Shown here: piece by piece, positions 44,225 through 53,872 of the stretch
Numbering within the stretch: position 1 is the first letter of the stretch
Layout: each line of letters begins with the position of its first letter
Assembly (NCBI GenBank): GCA_018268855.1
Contig: JAFDVR010000006.1
Location: forward strand, 248,001-312,000
Source: Acidobacteriota bacterium
GTDB taxonomy: Bacteria; Acidobacteriota; Terriglobia; Terriglobales; Acidobacteriaceae
Reading direction: 5' to 3'
DNA: 64,000 nucleotides
Notes under the pieces: generated by a model
Told to the model about the DNA's origin: nothing
Databases searched by the model: none
Seen by the model: only the letters and a program-made list of their open reading frames with translations
Program-made: the position numbers and the translations under genes

Positions 44225-45421
44225 TTAGGACAGTGCCTGCGCAAGATCGGCGATGAGGTCGGCTGGATCTTCAAGGCCTATGCCGAGACGGATGAGGCCA
44301 GGGCCATATTTTTGTTGAATGCGCGGAGTGTCCGGGTAGGCCATGACGACGCTGGTGGTACCTCCCCAGGAATAGCCGAGTTTGAAGAGTTTCAGACGCG
44401 AGATAACTTCAGCGACTTTCGCGTTTGCGACTTCACTGGCCGCGGCTTCGCGCGATAACCCTGCCTCCAGAAATTCGCGCTTCAGAACGAAGGAAAAGAT
44501 AGAGGCGGAGCCAGTAAAGAGAGTTTTGAAGCTCTCATGGCCTGAGCAAGTGGGGAATGCGGGATGGAGAACAGTCTCAATGGCGGGGTGGTTTGCGCAC
44601 CATTTAGCTATTTGGAGGGTGGATTTTTCAAGCGCTTCGAGGCGGACGGCGAGCGTTTGAAGACCGCGGAGTGCAAGGGAGGCATCGTCCGGGCTGGCGT
44701 TGAGGCCGAGAATGCGGTGTGTATTACCTAACGCTTCGTAAATTGCATCGTTCTTCGCGCCGATTGTGACAGAGCCTAGAAGCAGATCGGAGTGGCCGCC
44801 GATGTACTTCGTCAGCGCCTGCACGGCGATGTCGATATCGAGATCAAACGGACGCAGGAGGACGCCGGAGGAATAGGTATCATCGATGGCAGTAACGATT
44901 TTCTCAGAACGAACTGCATTGGCGGACTGCACCTCAGCCATCTGCGCGCGTAGGTCAGGCGTTTCCATGGTGATGGAGCCGGGAGCCTCAAACCAGATCA
45001 GGCGCGTGTTTCCTCGGATGTGCGCCGCGAGCGGCTGCATCGCGTCATAAAAATCAGCTTCGACACCCATGGGAATCAAGTATTGCTGCGCCAGATCGGC
45101 GCTGGTGCCATAGATGTTCTCTGGCAGCAGGACATGATTGCCGGGTCGCAGAAGTGCAAGCGAAACGAGCGCGATCGCGGCCTGTCCGCTGGGCACGATG
45201 AACGTGTGCGACCCACCGCATAAGTCAGCGATACGCTGGGCGAGGTCAAGCACGGTTGGCGTCCCATAAAGTCCATAACTATAAGGTTGACGCCACGTGG
45301 CATTGGCCGTGGCGGGCAGGTCCGGCAGCACAGTAGTCGAGCCACGGTAGGTGGCGGGTGCAAGCGATTCGAAGCCTACGGGTGCCGGTGCGGCGTGGAG
45401 AAGTTTTGAGCGCCAGTCCAT
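44225..45421 (-). CDS. Cys/Met-metabolism PLP enzyme, probable cystathionine beta-lyase
   Basis: A 398-residue PLP-dependent enzyme of the trans-sulfuration family. Landmarks: YSYGLYGTPTVLDL (the Tyr/Arg-like phosphate region of the family), GSHTFIVPSGQAAI (PSGxAA near residue 78), AIDDTYSSGVLLRPFDLD (Asp for PLP ring), and the Schiff-base Lys in ALTKYIGGHSDLLLGSV. The TKYIGGHSD motif with the following DLLLG is typical of MetC-type beta-lyases from Proteobacteria and Acidobacteria. It would convert cystathionine to homocysteine. Start ATG 45421. Upstream 100 bases contain no SAM riboswitch that I can see. Alternatives: cystathionine gamma-synthase or methionine gamma-lyase. Confidence 0.88.
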   Translation of the reverse strand: MDWRSKLLHAAPAPVGFESLAPATYRGSTTVLPDLPATANATWRQPYSYGLYGTPTVLDLAQRIADLCGGSHTFIVPSGQAAIALVSLALLRPGNHVLLPENIYGTSADLAQQYLIPMGVEADFYDAMQPLAAHIRGNTRLIWFEAPGSITMETPDLRAQMAEVQSANAVRSEKIVTAIDDTYSSGVLLRPFDLDIDIAVQALTKYIGGHSDLLLGSVTIGAKNDAIYEALGNTHRILGLNASPDDASLALRGLQTLAVRLEALEKSTLQIAKWCANHPAIETVLHPAFPTCSGHESFKTLFTGSASIFSFVLKREFLEAGLSREAAASEVANAKVAEVISRLKLFKLGYSWGGTTSVVMAYPDTPRIQQKYGPGLIRLGIGLEDPADLIADLAQALS

Positions 45422-45587
45422 AGTTTGAGTAAAGCAGCGAGGCGGCGAGTCAGCAAGTTAGCGAGTCAGAGTCTCGCCTGTTGAAACGTATCTGGGGGCT
45501 GCTGTTGTTGGGTTTTCTCCAGAGTATTAATCTGGAGAGCAGACACCCGGGGACGCTCGGGCAGCGTTCATTTCTTACGGAGTGTTT

Positions 45588-47647
45588 ATGCGCAAACTTT
45601 TATTTACCTGTCTGCTGCTTGGATGTAGCGGGCTTGTGGCACAGTCCATCGTTCTGGATAACAGCATCTCTGCGCCGGCCACTGTCCCGAAACAGGCTGT
45701 TTCGATGGACCTGCAGGCAATCGATAAATCTGTCGATCCTTGCGTGGATTTTTACGACTACGCCTGCGGCAACTGGAGGAAGGCCAATCCTATCCCTGCC
45801 GACAAAGTACGCTGGGGACGTTTCGATGAGCTGGCCGAGCGCAATCGCTATCTTCTCTACCAGGAGTTGAAGACCGCAGCCGACAATCCAAAGACTCCGC
45901 TCCAGCGGAAGTATGGATCGTACTTTGCCGCGTGCATGAATGTGGATATGGCAAACAAGCTGGGCACCAAACCGATTGATCCAGCATTGGATGCAATTGC
46001 AAAATGGAACGATAAATCGAAGCTGGGATGGATCTTCGGAGAGGGACAGAACGAGGCTGGATATGCATTCCTCTTTGGCTTTGGATCGGAGCAGGACCAG
46101 AAGGATTCGACCAAACAGATTGCGGTGGTGGTACAGCGCGGATTGACGCTTCCAGACCGCGATTATTATCTGCAAACCGATGACCGTATGAAGAAGATCC
46201 GCGCACAGTACGTAGAGCACCTGACGAAGATGTTCACACTGCTGGGCGATTCTCCCGAAAAAGCAGCGGCGGAAGCGGCTTCTGTAATGAAAATTGAGTC
46301 CGCGCTGGCAGAGGGATCCACGCCACGCGTGGAGTTACGCGATCCGAAGAACGTGTATCACGTAATGACGCGCGCAGAGCTCCAATCGCTGGCACCTGCG
46401 TTCCAGTGGGATGATTACTTCAAGCAAATGCATCGCGATTCGCTGACGAGCCTGGATGTGGCCACTCCGAACTACTTCAAGGCATTGAATGAGGAGATTA
46501 ATGACGCATCAGTGGAGGATTGGCGCTCCTATATGCGCTGGCATGTGCTGAACCGTTTTGCCGAATCGCTTTCGGAGCCGTTTGACGACGAGGCGTTTCG
46601 TTTCCATGCGATCCTGACGGGGCAGAAAGAGAAGACACCGCGCTGGAAGCGTTGCACGGCAGAGACGGACGATGCGCTGGGCGAGGCCGTTGGACAGGAT
46701 TGGGTGAAGGAGCATTTTCCTCCTGCAGCGAAGGACAACATGCTGCAGATGGTGAAAGCCCTGGAAGTTGCGCTCGACAAAGATATTCAGGGGCTTGACT
46801 GGATGAGCGATGCGACCAAAGCCGAGGCGAAGAAGAAGCTCATGGCCTTCCGCAGAAAGATTGGATATCCGGAGACGTGGCGCGACTATAGCAGCGTAGT
46901 AGTCAAGCGGGACGATCCTGTTGGCAATCGCGAGCGTGCGGCTGTATTTGAGCAGCGGCGAGACCTGAACAAAATCGGCAAACCTGTGGATGAGAAAGAG
47001 TGGGGCATGACACCCCCGACGGTTAACGCCTACTACGATCCGTCGATGAACGACATCAACTTTCCCGCGGGAATTTTGCAGCCACCGTTCTATGACTTCA
47101 AGATCGATCCGGCAGTAAACTTCGGCGCTATCGGCATGGTGATCGGACATGAGATGACGCATGGATTCGATGACGAAGGATCGCAGTTCGATGAAAAGGG
47201 CAATGTCCGCATGTGGTGGACGGATGAAGATCGCAAGAAATTCGACGAACGCACAGAGTGCGAAGTGAAGGAGTACGACAAATTTGAACCGGTACCCGGT
47301 ACGAATTTGAATGGCAAACTGACGCTGGGAGAAAACACAGCTGATAACGGAGGCATGCGCATCGCTTATGCAGCCCTGATGGACGTGCTGGCAAAGCGAG
47401 GCGCCACCGCCATGACGAAGGAGGTGGACGGTTACACGCCGGAGCAACGGTTCTTCTCGGCTATGCGCAGGTGTGGTGCGAGAATACGCGTCCAGAGACA
47501 TCGCGCCTGCGGGCCAAGGTAGATCCACATTCGCCGGGCCGCTTCCGGGTAAACGGTGTGGTACAGAATTTTGAGAAATTCGGCGAGGCATTTGGCTGCA
47601 AGAAAGGCCAGCCCATGATGCCGGAAAATGTTTGCCGCGTCTGGTAA
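45588..47647 (+). pseudogene. M13 family (neprilysin-like) metallopeptidase with a C-terminal frameshift
   Basis: A secreted zinc peptidase of about 686 residues if repaired. Signal: LLFTCLLLGCSGLVAQ. M13 N-terminal domain with CVDFYDYACGNWRKANPIP; catalytic part with VIGHEMTHGFDDEGSQF (HExxH) and GENTADNGG (third ligand Glu and Asp). After PEQRFF the frame changes: reading the intact frame gives a wrong tail that stops at 47522, but adding one base at about 47456 restores LGYAQVWCENTRPE and the family's true C-terminus CRVW at 47645. The final Cys and Trp are an M13 hallmark. If real, the protein lacks about 60 residues and the end; if a sequencing error, the gene is intact. Start: ATG 45588 behind GGAG. 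Confidence 0.87.
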
Positions 47648-47673
47648 CGGCAGCTAAGTCGAATCGTCTAAAC

Positions 47674-47706
47674 GCCCGGCGGGAGGTCTTCCGCCGGGCC
47701 AATTTC
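47674..47706 (+). terminator. Terminator after the M13 peptidase gene
   Basis: Nine-base G/C stem GCCCGGCGG (47674-47682) with CCGCCGGGC (47691-47699), eight-base loop, followed by CAATTTCTTC. The T tract is weak but the stem is strong. Confidence 0.7.
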
Positions 47707-47765
47707 TTCACAGGGGATTTGCGGTCGCCATTGGCGAAAAGGCGAACGTGAATCTACAATGGAAC

Positions 47766-47779
47766 GAGGTTTAAACCTC
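47766..47779. repeat. Perfect 14-base palindrome upstream of the beta-propeller genes
   Basis: GAGGTTTAAACCTC is a perfect palindrome, 69 bases before the start of the first beta-propeller lipoprotein gene. Possible operator; no regulator can be named. Confidence 0.5.
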
Positions 47780-47847
47780 CCCCCGAAATCTGGAGCGGTG
47801 AGTGCCGTTGGAGGCACGGGGGCGATGATGGGATTAGAAGGAACTCC

Positions 47848-49146
47848 ATGAAGTTGAGCAGAATCGGCCGGGCGTCTCTGGCCACGATTGCGTCCCTGGC
47901 CATGGGCCTCGGGATGACGGCCTGCGGCGGCGGCACAGTTGCATTTCTGTGGGTCACGGCAGCTAAGACTACGTCCAACGGCGCAGGCAACTCCATCACC
48001 GGCTTCAAGGTGGATGACTATACCGGCAACCTCACGGAGATGGTGAAGTCGCCATATCCGTCGAACGGCACCAATCCGGCGATGAGCGTGCTCGCTCCGG
48101 GCGGCCGCTTCCTCTTTGTGGTGAACCAGGGTGATGGCACGCCGCAGCATGCAGGCGCGGGCATCTCGGTGTTCAGCGTGGGCGGTGACGGCGTTCTTAA
48201 TTTTCAGCAATCGTATCTTCCGCCGTTCCCTGGCAGTGGAACCACGCAGGATTATGCTTCGCCTGTTTGGCTGCAGATGGACAGCTCCGGCCAGCATCTT
48301 CTTGTTTTGACTTCGCGCGCGCCGATCGCCTCCAATGGCTCGGCGACACCGTATGGCTGCACGGTTGCAGATTGCGGAGCGGTGTTTGTGTACTCCGTTG
48401 CCGGCGATACCGGACGATTGACCCTGGTGCAGAACCAGCAGGTCAAGGTGAACGGACTTGCCATCACGTACTTCCCCACCGGTCCACGCCCCTTCCAGAT
48501 GAAACTGGTCGCAGGTGGATTTTTGGTGATTGCCAACTCCGGCGACCAGAGTGTGACGATCTATAACACGTCAAATAATGACGGCCAGTTGACGCTTGCC
48601 GGCAACCAGATGACGATACAGACGAACGTCAGCAGCATCTCCTCTGTAACTTCGGGCGGCACGTATCTTTATCTTACTGACGGTGCGCTGAATAAAATCT
48701 ACGCGTATACGGTCAGCGCCAATGGACTCGGTTCGGTAGTGGGATCGCCGTTCGACAATAACCAGGTGGTTGTTGGATCCAAACCGGTATGGACGGCGAC
48801 GGATGCGCGCGCGAAGTTCCTGTTTGTTCTAAACCAGCAGACCTCCTCGGTAAACTGCCAGAACACAAATGCATGCAACAGCATCTCGGCGTACAACATT
48901 GAGTCGACCGGTAAGCTGACGCCCATCTCCGGCATCAACAATCCTTATCGTGTGGGCGCCGGCCCGACCTGCATGTTGCAGGATCCATCGAACAAATATG
49001 TGTACACATCGAACTCGCTGGACAGCACAGTCACGGGTTATGAAATCAACCAGGCGACAGGCGAATTGAACGTCCTACGCCGCGGATCGACGTTCAGCGT
49101 TACCGGCCAGCCCACCTGCCTGGTGGCAAGCGGATCGGTGGACTAA
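47848..49146 (+). CDS. YVTN-type beta-propeller lipoprotein, copy 1
   Basis: A 432-residue exported lipoprotein with the signal MKLSRIGRASLATIASLAM and lipobox MTAC (Cys near 26). The rest is a seven-bladed beta-propeller of the 6-phosphogluconolactonase/YVTN type: blades such as NPAMSVLAPGGRFLFVVNQ, GDTGRLTLVQNQQVK, GTYLYLTDGALNKIYAYTV and TCMLQDPSNKYVYTSNSLDS. Catalytic residues of lactonase (metal-binding Glu/Asn/Asp) are not clear. It may be a surface-anchored binding scaffold. Starts from ATG 47848 behind GAAGGAA. Its paralogue lies 120 bases downstream with an almost identical signal (MKFSSIGRASLASLLSLS). Confidence 0.88.
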   Translation: MKLSRIGRASLATIASLAMGLGMTACGGGTVAFLWVTAAKTTSNGAGNSITGFKVDDYTGNLTEMVKSPYPSNGTNPAMSVLAPGGRFLFVVNQGDGTPQHAGAGISVFSVGGDGVLNFQQSYLPPFPGSGTTQDYASPVWLQMDSSGQHLLVLTSRAPIASNGSATPYGCTVADCGAVFVYSVAGDTGRLTLVQNQQVKVNGLAITYFPTGPRPFQMKLVAGGFLVIANSGDQSVTIYNTSNNDGQLTLAGNQMTIQTNVSSISSVTSGGTYLYLTDGALNKIYAYTVSANGLGSVVGSPFDNNQVVVGSKPVWTATDARAKFLFVLNQQTSSVNCQNTNACNSISAYNIESTGKLTPISGINNPYRVGAGPTCMLQDPSNKYVYTSNSLDSTVTGYEINQATGELNVLRRGSTFSVTGQPTCLVASGSVD

Positions 49147-49266
49147 ATTTCTGTTATCGCCGCGCAAAGCACCGCGCGGCGATTGCACTTAATGATTGCG
49201 GCTGCTACGGCAGCCAAAAAATCTGGGAAAGGGTGCAACGATGCCCTGCCCCATTGAAGGAAGCAC

Positions 49267-50451
49267 ATGAAGTTCAGTTCCATCGGCCGCGCCTCGCTGG
49301 CCTCTCTGCTGTCTCTCTCGGCGTGCCTCGGCGTTACTGCGTGCAGCCGCAACTATACGGTGGCTTTTCTGTACTCACTGGGTACCAAGAACGCTGCCGG
49401 CGTGGTGAACGTATTTCACGTGGATTATCAATCGGGTGCGCTGCTCCAGCTTCCTGACTCCCCCGTGGATGCCGGTGGTCAGAACCCAGTGGCGCTCGTA
49501 ACTACCTCCGATCAGAAAGATATGTTCGTTGCGCTGCAGAACGACCATAAGATCCAGCCGTTCCACATTGGCACGGACGGCAAATTGTATGCCCATGATG
49601 AGAAGTCGCTGATCGGCAGCTTTCCTGTTGCCATTGCACTGTCCGCCGACAATAAGTTTCTTTATGTTTTGACCCGGTTGCGCGGCAGTGCTACCTCCGG
49701 CGCAGGCAGCGTGGAAGTTTATCCGGTTGATGCCAACTCAAGGGCCCTGGGCACAGGCACAGCATTCAATGTGGGCCTCAACCCAGTGGGTCTGGTAGCG
49801 AGTGCGGACAATAAATTCGTTTATGTAATCCACCGTGATCCAGCAACGACACAGAACCTGATTGCGTTTTCTCGTGACACTGGCACCGGCGCGCTCACTG
49901 CGCTCCCCAATAGCCACATCACGGCTACCAATGCGATCGGGTATCAGTCAGGCATCGAACCGGCGGGAATTGTGGAAGATCCCAAAGCACGTTATATCTA
50001 CGTGACCGACCGTGCGGCGAACCAGTTGATTGGTTACACGCTGAACTCGATTGGCGAACCGGTACCGATGAACAACGGGCCATACAGCACGGGTTCCTAT
50101 CCGTTGGGTGTCACCATTGATCCTCGCGGCAAATATGTCTATGTTGCCAACTTCAATGCGAACAGCATCTCCGCGTATGCGATCGATGCCGGTACTGGCA
50201 ATCTGTCGCTTTCCGTGGGAAGCGCCACTACGCAAACCGGAACCGGCCCCACCTGCGTAACGATTGAGAACGCACTGGGCATTTACCTGTACACAACGAA
50301 CCAATTGGACAGCAACATTACCGGCAAGCAGTTGAATGCAAGCACCGGCGCCTTGAAGGACATTCAAGGGACGCCCTTCCCCACTTCGACGCTGCCAAGC
50401 TGCGCGGTGGCGGTAGCCAATGGCGAGCATGCAACGCAAATCGTCCAGTAA
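49267..50451 (+). CDS. YVTN-type beta-propeller lipoprotein, copy 2
   Basis: A 394-residue paralogue of the preceding gene. Signal SSIGRASLASLLSLSACLG with lipobox VTAC. Blades: NPVALVTTSDQKDMFVALQ, FPVAIALSADNKFLYVLTR, PVGLVASADNKFVYVIHRD, GVTIDPRGKYVYVANFNANS and TCVTIENALGIYLYTTNQ, a regular seven-fold pattern. Shorter than copy 1 and with a different first blade. A GAAGGAA ribosome-binding site precedes the ATG as in copy 1. Ends at a UUCG-loop terminator. Function unknown, probably surface binding; tandem duplication is evident. Confidence 0.88.
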   Translation: MKFSSIGRASLASLLSLSACLGVTACSRNYTVAFLYSLGTKNAAGVVNVFHVDYQSGALLQLPDSPVDAGGQNPVALVTTSDQKDMFVALQNDHKIQPFHIGTDGKLYAHDEKSLIGSFPVAIALSADNKFLYVLTRLRGSATSGAGSVEVYPVDANSRALGTGTAFNVGLNPVGLVASADNKFVYVIHRDPATTQNLIAFSRDTGTGALTALPNSHITATNAIGYQSGIEPAGIVEDPKARYIYVTDRAANQLIGYTLNSIGEPVPMNNGPYSTGSYPLGVTIDPRGKYVYVANFNANSISAYAIDAGTGNLSLSVGSATTQTGTGPTCVTIENALGIYLYTTNQLDSNITGKQLNASTGALKDIQGTPFPTSTLPSCAVAVANGEHATQIVQ

Positions 50452-50468
50452 ACCTTTCTACTTTGATC

Positions 50469-50494
50469 AAGGGCCCTGCTTCGGCAGGGCCCTT
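50469..50494 (+). terminator. UUCG-tetraloop terminator after copy 2
   Basis: An 11-base stem AAGGGCCCTGC (50469-50479) with GCAGGGCCCTT (50484-50494) and a TTCG loop, followed by GCTTTG. A stable, typical terminator. Confidence 0.88.
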
Positions 50495-50520
50495 GCTTTG
50501 CCCGCGCTATGCTGGAGCAG

Positions 50521-51039
50521 ATGGCACAGCGGAAGATTCACCTGATCACCACCGGCGGCACGATTGAAAAACGCTACATCGAACAGATGGGCGCTATGGT
50601 CAATTCGGAACCGCAGATACGGCGCTGCCTCTCACTGCTGCGACTGGGCGATACCGCAATCACCGTGCAGGAGTTGATGAACAAAGACTCTCTGCTGATG
50701 ACGGATGAAGATCGCGCAATGATCGTCGCCGCGGTCAGCGCCTCACTGAAGCCCGATATGCCCGTCGTAATTACGCACGGAACGGACACCATGGTGCAAA
50801 GCGGACTGGCGATCGACACCGGTATCTCCATACCGGCCGCACCGGTCATCCTGACAGGCGCAATGACTCCGTTCGGCATTGAAGGATCGGACGCCTTGCA
50901 GAACCTCACCGAATCGCTTCTCGCCAGTTCGCTGCTTGCGCCGGGCGTGTACATCGTCTTTCACGGCGAAGTATTCCCCATTCATGACGTAAAGAAGGAC
51001 GTGGAGCGCAGCCGGTTCGTGCGCAGTTCCAACGCATAG
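50521..51039 (+). CDS. Single-domain asparaginase-like protein
   Basis: A 172-residue protein matching only the N-terminal catalytic domain of type I L-asparaginase. Catalytic motifs are intact: HLITTGGTIEKRY (first Thr and Tyr) and VVITHGTDTMVQS (second Thr, Asp). ILTGAMTPFGIEGSDALQNL follows as in full-length enzymes. A usual asparaginase has a second domain of about 120 residues; here the chain ends after GEVFPIHDVKKDVERSRF with no visible truncation scar. Short stand-alone forms exist in other bacteria, so it may be a complete member of that group. Start ATG 50521, with an earlier one at 50509. Ends five bases from the convergent kbl gene. Confidence 0.82.
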   Translation: MAQRKIHLITTGGTIEKRYIEQMGAMVNSEPQIRRCLSLLRLGDTAITVQELMNKDSLLMTDEDRAMIVAAVSASLKPDMPVVITHGTDTMVQSGLAIDTGISIPAAPVILTGAMTPFGIEGSDALQNLTESLLASSLLAPGVYIVFHGEVFPIHDVKKDVERSRFVRSSNA

Positions 51040-51044
51040 AACGA

Positions 51045-52247
51045 TCACAACACTCCAAGTTTCTTTGCGCTTGTGGTGAGAATCTCCGCTGCACGCGCGA
51101 GGGTCTCCGGCTTATGTTCGCTCGTCACAATCGTGCGGATGCGTGCCTTGCCCTGCGGCACCGTGGGAAATGTAATTGCCGTGGCCATCAAGCCTGCGTC
51201 AAAGAGCACGCGAGAAAACTCCGCCGTCTTTGCGCTGTCGCCGATGATGATCGGCAGAATCGGCGTCTCGCTCGCAGGTGTAATGTTGCCGCCGATATCG
51301 AAGCCTGCCGATTCCAGCATTGCTTTAAACGTCTTCGTATTGTTCCAGAGACGCTCCATGCGGTCAGGCTCTGATTCGAGAATATCGAACGCAGCAAGAC
51401 AGCTTGCGGGCACCGATGGCGGATGCGACGTGGAAAACAGAAACGGCCGCGCGCGGTGGTAGAGAAAGTCGATCAGGTCTTTGCTGCCGCAGACGTATCC
51501 GCCAAGCGAGCCAATGGCCTTCGACAATGTGCCCACCTGAATATCGACGCGCCCATGCTGATGAAAGTGATCGATGGAACCGCGTCCCTGCCTCCCTAGA
51601 ACGCCAGAGGCATGCGCATCATCCACCATCATGATGGCGCCATACTTCTCTGCCAGGTCAGCAAGTTTATCGACCGGTCCGATATCGCCATCCATGGAGA
51701 AAACGCCGTCCGTAATGATGAGCTTGCGGCCCGGCTCGTCCTTCACTTCGTTGAGAAGCTCTTCGCAATGAGCAACGTCTTTGTGGCGGAAGACCTTAAT
51801 CTTTGCGCGGGAGAGACGAGCGCCATCAATGATGGATGCATGGTTCAACTCGTCGGAAAGAATAAAATCTTCTTTGCCAAGAATCGCGCTCACGGTACCC
51901 GCGTTCGCAGCAAATCCGGACTGAAAGACAACACAAGCTTCCACGTTCTTGAATGCCGCAATACGTTCCTCAAGCTGCATGTGCAGCTTCATCGTCCCGG
52001 CAATCGTACGGACAGCGCCCGAACCTGCACCGTACGTCTTCGTCGCTTCCACCGCAGCTTCAATCAGCTTCGGGTGATTGGCAAGTCCGAGATAATTGTT
52101 CGACGCAAGATTGATCACCTCTTTGCCGTCGTAATGACAGACAGGCGCCTGCTGATCGTCGAGGACACGAAGACCAAAATGCGTACCTGCTTCGCGCATC
52201 GCGTTGAGTTGATCGGTGAGATAGGTGAGTTGGTTGCGTTGGCTCAT
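51045..52247 (-). CDS. kbl: Glycine C-acetyltransferase (2-amino-3-ketobutyrate CoA ligase)
   Basis: About 400 residues, alpha-oxoamine synthase family, PLP-dependent. Splits 2-amino-3-ketobutyrate into glycine and acetyl-CoA. Landmarks: INLASNNYLGLANHPKL at the start, GSGAVRTIAGTMKLHMQLE, MMVDDAHASGVLGRQGRG with the PLP Asp, and IQVGTLSKAIGSLGGYVCGS with the Schiff-base Lys. ATG 52247 starts the conserved region; an upstream frame extends to 52292. It follows tdh by ten bases on the same strand; together they make the threonine degradation pathway. Similar to 8-amino-7-oxononanoate synthase, but the tdh partner decides. Confidence 0.95.
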   Translation of the reverse strand: MSQRNQLTYLTDQLNAMREAGTHFGLRVLDDQQAPVCHYDGKEVINLASNNYLGLANHPKLIEAAVEATKTYGAGSGAVRTIAGTMKLHMQLEERIAAFKNVEACVVFQSGFAANAGTVSAILGKEDFILSDELNHASIIDGARLSRAKIKVFRHKDVAHCEELLNEVKDEPGRKLIITDGVFSMDGDIGPVDKLADLAEKYGAIMMVDDAHASGVLGRQGRGSIDHFHQHGRVDIQVGTLSKAIGSLGGYVCGSKDLIDFLYHRARPFLFSTSHPPSVPASCLAAFDILESEPDRMERLWNNTKTFKAMLESAGFDIGGNITPASETPILPIIIGDSAKTAEFSRVLFDAGLMATAITFPTVPQGKARIRTIVTSEHKPETLARAAEILTTSAKKLGVL

Positions 52248-52257
52248 CAGTTCTCCT

Positions 52258-53295
52258 CTAAACTTTCGACCAATCCAGAACGACCTTGCCACTATTGCCG
52301 GATCGCATCACTTCAAAGCCTTTCTCAAACTCCTGCCACGGCAAACGATGCGTGACAACGTTGCCAATCTTAAGCCCGGATTGCAGCATAACCGTCATCT
52401 TGTACCAGGTCTCATACATCTCGCGTCCGTAGATACCGCGCAGCGTGAGCTGGTTGAAGATGACTTTGCTCCAGTCGATGCTCATCTCGCTCGGTGATGG
52501 GATACCCAACATGCTGATCTTTCCGCCGTGGCTCATGTTTGCAAGCATGTCGCGAAAGGCATGCGCGTTCCCGCTCATTTCCAGGCCAACATCAAAGCCC
52601 TCTTGCATATTGAGTTGCTTCTGCACCTCTGCGAGCGATGTCTTGCGCGGATCGACGGCGAGCGTAACGCCTGCGGCCTTGCGCGCAAGTTCGAGGCGGT
52701 ATTCATTCAGGTCCGTAATAACGACGTGGCGCGCGCCGGCATGTTTCGCGACGGCGGCCGCCATGATGCCGATGGGCCCAGCACCGGTGACAAGCACATC
52801 TTCGCCAAGCACGGGAAAGGCGAGCGCAGTATGTACGGCGTTGCCGAAGGGATCGAAGATGGCCGCGATCTCAGTCGGGATATCGTCTTCGTGCCGCCAG
52901 ATGTTTGTGTGTGGGAGCACAATATATTCCGCGAATGCTCCCGTGCGGTTTACGCCCACACCTTCCGTATGCGCGCAGAGATGGCGGCGGCCCGCGAGGC
53001 AGTTGCGACAGCGTCCGCACACGACATGACCTTCTCCGGAGACGCGATCTCCAATCTGAAAATCGCTTACGTTAGAGCCTACTTCCACAATTTCTCCGAC
53101 GAACTCGTGGCCGATCACCATGGGCACAGGGATGGTCTTCTGCGCCCACGCGTCCCACTCATAAATGTGGAGGTCTGTGCCGCAGATACCGGCGGCGAGC
53201 ACCCGGATCTTTACATCATTAATACCGATCATGGGTTCAGGAACATCTTCAACCCAGAGGCCGCGTTCAGAGCGAGACTTCACCAAGGCCTTCAT
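52258..53295 (-). CDS. tdh: L-threonine 3-dehydrogenase (zinc-dependent)
   Basis: About 345 residues, medium-chain dehydrogenase family. It oxidises threonine to 2-amino-3-ketobutyrate, the substrate of Kbl. Catalytic zinc site: [17 protein letters not shown] (Cys, with TDLHIYEWD typical of TDH) and [12 protein letters not shown]; structural zinc cysteines [15 protein letters not shown]; Rossmann motif [22 protein letters not shown] 53295 begins the family start [18 protein letters not shown]. The kbl gene follows directly. NAD-dependent, cytosolic. Order tdh-kbl is the standard operon. Confidence 0.96.
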   Translation of the reverse strand: MKALVKSRSERGLWVEDVPEPMIGINDVKIRVLAAGICGTDLHIYEWDAWAQKTIPVPMVIGHEFVGEIVEVGSNVSDFQIGDRVSGEGHVVCGRCRNCLAGRRHLCAHTEGVGVNRTGAFAEYIVLPHTNIWRHEDDIPTEIAAIFDPFGNAVHTALAFPVLGEDVLVTGAGPIGIMAAAVAKHAGARHVVITDLNEYRLELARKAAGVTLAVDPRKTSLAEVQKQLNMQEGFDVGLEMSGNAHAFRDMLANMSHGGKISMLGIPSPSEMSIDWSKVIFNQLTLRGIYGREMYETWYKMTVMLQSGLKIGNVVTHRLPWQEFEKGFEVMRSGNSGKVVLDWSKV

Positions 53296-53456
53296 GCAAT
53301 TATTTTCCTCATCAAAAGAATACCCTCGTTTCCTCCAGAGAAGCACCTAAAAGGGCACGCTAAGCGCAGAAAATACTTTCTTGTGCAGCAAAACTCATTG
53401 TCCAAAAGAGGCGTTGAGGTCCTTGTCTGGAATGCAACCATTTACACTGGAGAAAC

Positions 53457-53541
53457 GCGAAAGTGGCGAAATTGGCAGACGCACCAGACTTAGGATCTGG
53501 CGGAGCAATCCGTGGGGGTTCAAGTCCCCCCTTTCGCACCA
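53457..53541 (+). tRNA. tRNA-Leu, anticodon TAG
   Basis: An 85-base class II tRNA with a long variable arm. The acceptor stem GCGAAAG pairs with CTTTCGC, the D arm is GGCGAAATTGGCAGACGC, the anticodon loop CTTAGGA holds TAG for CTA and CTG-type codons, the variable arm is GGCGGAGCAATCCG, the T arm is GGGGGTTCAAGTCCCCC, and CCA is encoded at the end. Confidence 0.97.
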
Positions 53542-53560
53542 AATTTACAGGTGATAAGAC

Positions 53561-53866
53561 GTGGCGGATAAGGGACAGCAGCAGGCAGCAAAGATAACAC
53601 TCGTGGAATCGCCTGATTATCGTGAGCAATACTCAAACAGCGTGCAGGTGCGGATGAGCGTTTGGGATTTCCTCCTTGTCTTTGGCACCATGCAGAACCA
53701 TGTGCCTGATGAGGTGACGATCCGTAATCTGCAGGGCATCTATCTGAGTCCGCAGCAGGCGAAGGCGCTGTTTAACTTGTTGGGTCAGAACCTGCAGCAA
53801 TATGAAGAGGCATTCGGCGAGATCCAATTGGAGCCCGTACATCCGACAAGCGGCCCAGTGAATTAG
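53561..53866 (+). CDS. DUF3467 domain protein
   Basis: A 101-residue protein starting at GTG. The core, YSNSVQVRMSVWDFLLVFG and LSPQQAKALFNLLGQNLQQYEE, matches DUF3467, small proteins of unknown function present across many phyla. The pattern with EVTIRNLQGIYLSPQQAK suggests a beta-hairpin and two helices. It follows the tRNA-Leu gene by 19 bases and precedes the glycosyltransferase gene by six bases. No function is known. Confidence 0.85.
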   Translation: MADKGQQQAAKITLVESPDYREQYSNSVQVRMSVWDFLLVFGTMQNHVPDEVTIRNLQGIYLSPQQAKALFNLLGQNLQQYEEAFGEIQLEPVHPTSGPVN

Positions 53867-53872
53867 CCAGCG

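Noticed and set aside
45422..45587. SAM or other riboswitch upstream of the cystathionine lyase gene or M13 gene.
   Set aside because: I looked for a paired four-way core and found none; only short unsupported hairpins.
46509..47711. Minus-strand frame of 400 codons opposite the M13 peptidase gene.
   Set aside because: No motif, overlaps the catalytic HExxH-encoding region of a clear M13 gene.
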